A DNA stretch of 64,000 bases, taken from Heterostelium multicystogenum (Eukaryota > Evosea > Eumycetozoa > Acytosteliales > Acytosteliaceae). Numbering within the stretch: the stretch's first letter is position 1; every line of letters begins with the position of its first letter. The position numbers were made by a program, and so were the translations under genes. A model generated the notes under the pieces. The model did no database searches. It saw only the letters and a list, made by a program, of their open reading frames with translations, and was not told where the DNA came from. The stretch lies in NCBI GenBank assembly GCA_003667245.1, contig RCNN01000058.1, positions 1-64,000 of the forward strand, read 5' to 3'. Of the stretch, positions 59,227 through 64,000 are shown piece after piece.

Positions 59227-60943
59227 TTACACATTTTTAACAAGTTGTTTAAATACTTTCTTTAGTTCTGTGAATGATTGCTCGCTGTCTGTGGAACTGA
59301 TTGGTATGATTTCAGTGGAGGGATGAATGAGGTGTTTGATTGCCTTCTTGAATTCTTGGAGATGGTCGTTTGCATATGGTTGATCCATCTTGTTTGCGAT
59401 GATTACAGATGGCTTGTTTGATAAAACCTTGGGAATAGGACTCTAGCTCCTCGACCAGTGTGACGTAGTCGCCCCATGGAGATCTCTTCTCCATCTCACG
59501 TGAGCGGCTACGAATGGTGTCGGTCACTCTCTTTAATTTGTCTTCATTCATCTTTATATTTCAAATAACGATTTGCTTTGATTTTCTGCTTCTTTCCATC
59601 CCAAATTGCTGGTACACCATCGTTTGACATGTCGATGACGTAGCACAGCACCTTGGTACGTTCAATATGACGCAAGAAGTCGAGTCCAAGTCCAATGTTA
59701 AGATGGGCACCCTCTAGAATTCCTGGTAAATCGGCAAGTGATGTAGTGTTGAGGTGGTCTTCCACCACCTTACGTGGTCTCTTTGAAAGTCTGATTGATT
59801 TCTGCACGTTGTCAACATTGAGATCGACCACACCTACGTAGGGACGAAGGGTTGTGAAAGGATAGTTTCTGATTTTTGGTGTTGCGTTAGAGACACGTGA
59901 GAGTAGAGTCGACTTTCCTGCGTTTGGATATCCAACCAATCCTATATCTGCAATGATCTTTAGCTCGAATTCAAAGTACTTCCTCCTCACCAGGTGTGCC
60001 ACTCTGTGCATAGTTTGGCGAACGATTGCTTCCTGTTGCAAAGTTAAAATTACCTTTACCTCCTTTTCCACCTTTCAGAAGGATCATCTCTTGTCCACGC
60101 TCATTGAACTCTGCCAGCACCTGGACATCTCTCCAGAGCTTCTTTCTCTTGCTCTCGTCCAAGTTGATGGCAGCCTCTGAGAACAGCTGCTGATCAGTCT
60201 TTCCATTGATGACCGGACTGTTCAGTGACTTCAAGTAGAAATCTGGGTCAAATTGTTCGGTTTGTGTTGTCGAGTCTGGGTCGATTTCATTGGGTCGAGT
60301 CTGATCCTCATCTATTTCCTCGCCATCATAGTAGTACTCAACCTCCTTGATGACGGTGCCTGGTGGAACCAACAGTATAATGTCTTCACCTTTCTTTCCA
60401 GTCTGCTTACCACCCTTACCTTTCTCACCGTTTTCACCAACATAGTTTCTGGCAAGATGCGAGAGGTTGTTATCATTAAGGTCTGAACGCACAATCACAG
60501 AGGCACCATCACCACCATTTCCACCATCAGGTGGACCTTCAGGAATATATTTAGCACGAAAGAAGTGAACACAACCATTTCCACCATCACCTGATTTTGC
60601 CTTGATCCTCAGCTTATCTACAAACGAGAGGTAGAACTACTGGTTTCTTTTGCCTTACCCTGTTCTGATTTAGCACCTGTTGTCTGAGCATGTTGTTTCT
60701 ACAATCCATCGCACGACAGTCAGTAACCGATTAGCTCCACAACCATGTACCAATGACCTCTTATACAATACATACCAACTCCTCACCAGACAGGTCATAC
60801 AATGCTTTGAAATACTCTGAAGGCTCAAACTTTGTTTGGCTGTTTCCACCTCGGCCTCCATCGGTACTATAGAAAGCGTGTCTGCATTTCAAATAGTTAA
60901 GACTCGATCTAAACAAAACTGTAGATCTACTTATATTTAACAT
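59227..60943 (-). CDS. mtg2: Mitochondrial Obg-family GTPase (MTG2/GTPBP5)
   Basis: GTPase that completes the large mitoribosomal subunit. The start at 60943 gives a presequence ([20 protein letters not shown]). The Obg Gly-rich fold reads [60 protein letters not shown] and [20 protein letters not shown], with an acidic insert of about 90 residues ([20 protein letters not shown]). G domain: G1 [21 protein letters not shown]2 [15 protein letters not shown]3 [11 protein letters not shown]4 [11 protein letters not shown]. The end is [13 protein letters not shown], stop at 59227-59229. One intron lies at about 60700-60778. Frameshifts occur near 60638 (one T probably missing in CGTTTGTAG), 59985, 59550 and 59425. 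Its neighbours are convergent or divergent, not co-transcribed. Confidence 0.93.
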
Positions 60944-61227
60944 ATCTGAATGTAAATTCAAAATGTTATAATTCCCAAACAAACACAAACAAAACCAATT
61001 TGAAACGAACAATTTGAAAAAAAACGAGTAGGTTTTCATTAAATTAAAGTATTTTAGATTTATTAACCCCAATAATTTAGTTGTTATTTATGACACAACA
61101 AATTCATTTAGGAATTTGGGTTTAGCGGATTGAAGTTGATCAATCAATCATTGCTACAGCTTACTAATTTAGTAAATAAAGTAATAATAATGACTAATTG
61201 ATAATATAATATTGAATGATTTAAAAG

Positions 61228-62831
61228 ATGTATAAAATACTGTCCTTTTATTATTACTATTATTTTGAAGTATCGCTTGTATTTATATTATTAATAGGAT
61301 CTTCACAGTCATCATCACCAAATAAAGACTTAATAACAACCAAAATCATTTTGGCACATAACAGATATTCATTATGATTGGAACTACAAAGTAAGATATG
61401 ATGTAACATATATATGCAACTTTTGATTAATATTAATATTTTATTACTACTATAGAGTGGTGGTAATGTTAATAATATGTGTCACCTTTCATCATCTGCA
61501 AATGAAAATGATGAGGTCAAAATAGATGTCTTGGAGGGTGGTGCTTCTCCAGTTGGCAACTACAGGTGTGACTCACCCTTGATACTGGTTGAATCGGCAT
61601 TCCAATTCATGGTAAATACCAATAGTGAACCTGATTTTATTATTTTCACTGGTGATGACCCTCCTCATGTCTCAATGACTGAGCTTAACCAAGAGCTGGT
61701 CCTACAATCTATATCCAATGTACATCCTATATTACTACCAACTTTCCTAATACCAAAATATATCCTGCAGTTGGAAGTATGTGTACAATATTATTAGTTT
61801 GAATTGAGTCTTTACCTCTACTAATTGATAATCTAGACCATGACGTTTATCCACAACATCAAATAGCACCTGGACCCAACTGGCTTTTGAATAATCTCTC
61901 TGTGATATGGAGTGATCTACTGCAGCCAGAGTCACTGGAAACACTAAAGATTGGTGGATACTATAAGCGAGCTAATTGAACCGGGTTTAAGAATCATTTC
62001 ACTCAACCACGTATTTATTATACTCAAGATGGTCAATGTGTAAATGAAAACTGATCCAGCTAATCAACTCGCATGGCTTTCAAAAACACTTCAATCTTCG
62101 CAATCCAATAATGAAAAAGTGATAATAATTGGACAGTATGTTTATGCTAGTAGACATAAGGATTACGCCCAATGAATATTAATATTAACATATTCGATTG
62201 AAGTGTACCACCAGGATATAATGAACACTATAATGTACCAAACTTCTATAACCAATTCAACGATCCTTATTTGCAGGTATTCTCAGGATATAGCGAGCAA
62301 ATCATTGCCCATTTCTACGGACATGAACACAGTGATGCCTTTAGATTGTATTATGAAAGTTCAAGCTCGGACTGGAGGAGTGAGCCACCCGAGGGTGTGA
62401 TGTTTTTAACTCCAAGCCTAACACCTTGGCTCAATCCATTTATCCCTGCATTCCCTAATAACCCATCTCTTCGGATCTATCATATGGATGCTCAAAGCTT
62501 CGACCTACTTGACTACGAGCAATATTGGTCGAATCTGACTGAAAATATCAGAACTGGCGAAATTAAATGGCAACTTGAGTATACTGCTTCAGATTTCTTT
62601 GAGTCTGGTAGCAATCCCCTCAATGCCAACACTATGTATCAAGTATTCCAAAGAATTTCGACTAACCAGGAGTATCTGGATAAATACAATCTCTACAACA
62701 GTGTAAGCTATCCAGTTACTCAGTGCGACCAAGTTTGTAAAACCATTCAACTGTGTTCAATTGTAGGACTTTTCAGAGAGCAATTTTCTGACTGTCTAGA
62801 AGAATATGGCACTAACCCTAAAATACAATAA
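61228..62831 (+). CDS. Acid sphingomyelinase-like phosphodiesterase (frameshifted)
   Basis: Secreted or lysosomal metallophosphoesterase that cleaves sphingomyelin or related phosphodiesters. The start at 61228 gives a signal peptide ending LVFILLIGSSQSSS. Metal motifs in order: D-x-H in TDIHYDWNYK (61365), GDDPPH in FIIFTGDDPPHVS (61650), GNHD in YPAVGNHDVYPQ (formed across an intron, about 61778-61838), GH-x-PPG before PPGYNEHYN (62210), and GHEHSD in IIAHFYGHEHSD (62320). Further family text is MCHLSSSANEN, GNYRCDSPLILVESAFQFM, FLTPSLTPWLNPFIPAFP-like and NPSLRIYHMDAQSFDLLDYE. Three introns and several frameshifts are present (61350, 61945, 62045). The Cys-rich end (CDQVCKTIQLCSIVGLF) matches the C-terminal disulfides of the family. 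Stop at 62829-62831. Confidence 0.9.
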
Positions 62832-62957
62832 ATATTGATTGCATTTAAGCCATCAAGCTTGATCCAGTGATTGTTCAATCTAATGAAAAATGTTTATTGG
62901 TTGTTTTTTTTTTTTACAAAAAGGGATTGGGGATTAAATATAAGGGATTTGGAACAT

Positions 62958-64000
62958 TTAAATTGGGTTGGTTCCGTATTTATTGTCGACGGACCAACTT
63001 ACGAATGCCTCTACAGCTTCGAATTCAGTTAGACCAAGTTTATCGTAGATTTTGCGGTGGCACGGTTACGGTCTTCAGCACGTACCCAGAATTCACGCTT
63101 GTCAGTTCCTGGGAAAGCTGGACATCCTTTTGGGATTGATGTTTGAAGATGGACATACGCTTACGCATCAATTCGTGTGGTGACATTGGTACTGCCATTT
63201 CAATACGTTCTGGCTCCCACTCTTGCCAGGCACCACGGTACAACCAGACCTGGCAATCACGCATCCATTGCTCATCCTTGAGACGCTCGATGGCTGCCCA
63301 AAATGGCCTTTAGGCACACACGATGAGTTCCGTGTGATCTGAAAGATCACCAGCTGCGAATATAATCTCTGGCTTGATGCTGACAAGGAAGTCTTGCATG
63401 ATTTGGATGTCCTCTTCACCTAGTGGCTTCTTTTTGACGGCTCCAGTCTCGTAGAATGGAAGATCTAAGAAATGGATACGTGAAGGATGTACACCTGCAT
63501 AACGAGCACCAGCACGTGCCTCAGTTTGACGAATCAATCCCTTGATCAATTGAATCTCACGGGAAATCTGGTTGTGCTGGTTGCTTGGTTGAAATGAAGT
63601 TTTCACAGAGTCTTGGATTGCTTGGGCCTTTTGCTTTGCTTGTTGGTCAAATCCAAACAACTTGGTAAATTCGTTGGCAAAGTTAGCAAATCTCTTGGCA
63701 TCGTCATCCCAGACGGCAATGTTTCCAGAGGTTGGTAGGCAACATGTACTTGGTGACCTTGGTCGCAGAGTTTGATAAAGGTTCCACCCATTGAAATAAC
63801 ATCATCATCTGGATGTGGTGAGAATACAATTACTCTCTTTGGTACTGGTAATGGAGTAACTGATTGTGTATCCCAGTTGTCATTCTGAACCTGAATAGGT
63901 AGTGGACCCAAACCAATACCTCCACCTGGTGATTGAACTGGACGACCTCCAGGCCATCCACTGATTGTCGATTGTAAATAACGGAATACCTTTAAATTTA
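62958..64000 (-). CDS. LmbE/PIG-L deacetylase domain of a NagB-type fusion protein (5' end outside window)
   Basis: The visible part begins mid-protein at 64000 with STISGWPGGRPVQSPGGG. The LmbE/PIG-L N-acetylglucosamine deacetylase domain follows: RVIVFSPHPDDDVISMGGTF with the zinc-binding H-P-D-D, then HQVHVAYQTSGNIAVWDDDA, KRFANFANEFTKLFGFDQQA and FLDLPFYETGAVKKKPLGEE. Then IIFAAGDLSD, VCLKAIWAAIERLKDEQW, AVPMSPHELMRKRMSIFKHQ and a C-terminus EFWVRAEDRNRATA then YDKLGLTEFEAVEAFVSWSV, stop at 62958-62960. The TGWPGG linker before the LmbE domain is what I recall from bacterial glucosamine-6-phosphate deaminase-LmbE fusions, so the missing N-terminus is probably a NagB domain. That is inference, since it is not in the window. 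Frame changes occur near 63735, 63310 and 63060. Confidence 0.82.

Noticed and set aside
1..64000. Euplotes-type or other programmed frameshifting as the cause of broken frames
   Set aside because: Shifts do not occur at a common slippery codon or stop context, and many are exact homopolymer length differences, including insertions and losses. Sequence error explains them more simply.
1..64000. tRNA genes, rRNA, CRISPR arrays, transposons with reverse transcriptase or transposase
   Set aside because: I scanned intergenic DNA for GGTTCGA-like T-arms, repeated spacer patterns and polymerase or integrase motifs, and saw none that held up.

Overview
The window reads as nuclear DNA of a social amoeba (Dictyostelia). 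Intergenic DNA and introns are extremely A/T rich, introns are short with GTAAGT/GTATGT starts and TAG ends, simple repeats are frequent, and the proteins are eukaryotic with poly-Q/poly-N tracts. Coding regions are less A/T rich than I would expect for D. discoideum, so a non-discoideum dictyostelid (for example a Heterostelium, Cavenderia or Acytostelium relative) is my inference. I see no tRNA, rRNA, CRISPR array or recognisable transposon.

One caution governs the annotation. Most genes are interrupted by single-base frameshifts at short homopolymers, in conserved essential genes as well as in lineage-specific ones. Where a family or an internal duplication gives a control (RAD6-type E2, proteasome beta subunit, Gly/Ser repeat protein, tandem membrane paralogs), one extra or missing homopolymer base explains the break exactly. 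I therefore treat these as probable sequence errors and give gene spans bridging the frames. Gluconokinase, HIU hydrolase and membrane paralog A (44.7-46.5 kb) read through cleanly.

Layout. 1.6-3.3 kb: F-box/kelch gene (+). 3.5-7.1 kb: RING-finger gene and two tandem type I membrane proteins (-). 8.6-12.1 kb: an SMCR8 homolog (-), partner of C9orf72 in animals. 12.7-13.6 kb: an NnrU/MddA-like membrane methyltransferase (-). 14.0-31.7 kb: midasin, a giant six-AAA ribosome-assembly ATPase (-), over a quarter of the window. 32.3-32.9 kb: RAD6/UBE2A ubiquitin-conjugating enzyme (-). 34.1-34.9 kb: unidentified gene (+). 35.0-35.9 kb: four-span membrane protein (-). 37.3-39.0 kb: RAD52 and a secreted Gly/Ser-repeat protein (+). 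39.4-40.2 kb: proteasome beta subunit of the PSMB7 class (-). 40.9-41.8 kb: gluconokinase (+), followed by a strong 22-bp-arm hairpin. 42.3-43.0 kb: secreted Thr-rich protein (-). 44.7-50.6 kb: tandem paralogous polytopic membrane proteins (-).

The right end is dense, with alternating strands and gaps often of 60-300 bp: ADGF-type adenosine deaminase (+), HIU hydrolase (+), a doubtful presequence-bearing ORF (-), NAT9 acetyltransferase (+), AlaX-like tRNA-editing protein (-), FRA10AC1 (+), mitochondrial Obg GTPase (-), acid sphingomyelinase-like phosphodiesterase (+), and an LmbE/PIG-L deacetylase domain protein running off the right edge (-).

Functional threads: DNA damage tolerance and repair (RAD6, RAD52), protein turnover (RING, F-box, RAD6, proteasome), ribosome biogenesis (midasin, Obg), and purine breakdown (extracellular adenosine deaminase beside HIU hydrolase). 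Long AT-rich intergenic tracts at 7.1-8.6, 35.9-37.3, 43.0-44.7, 46.5-48.3 and 50.6-52.9 kb hold no gene I can support.
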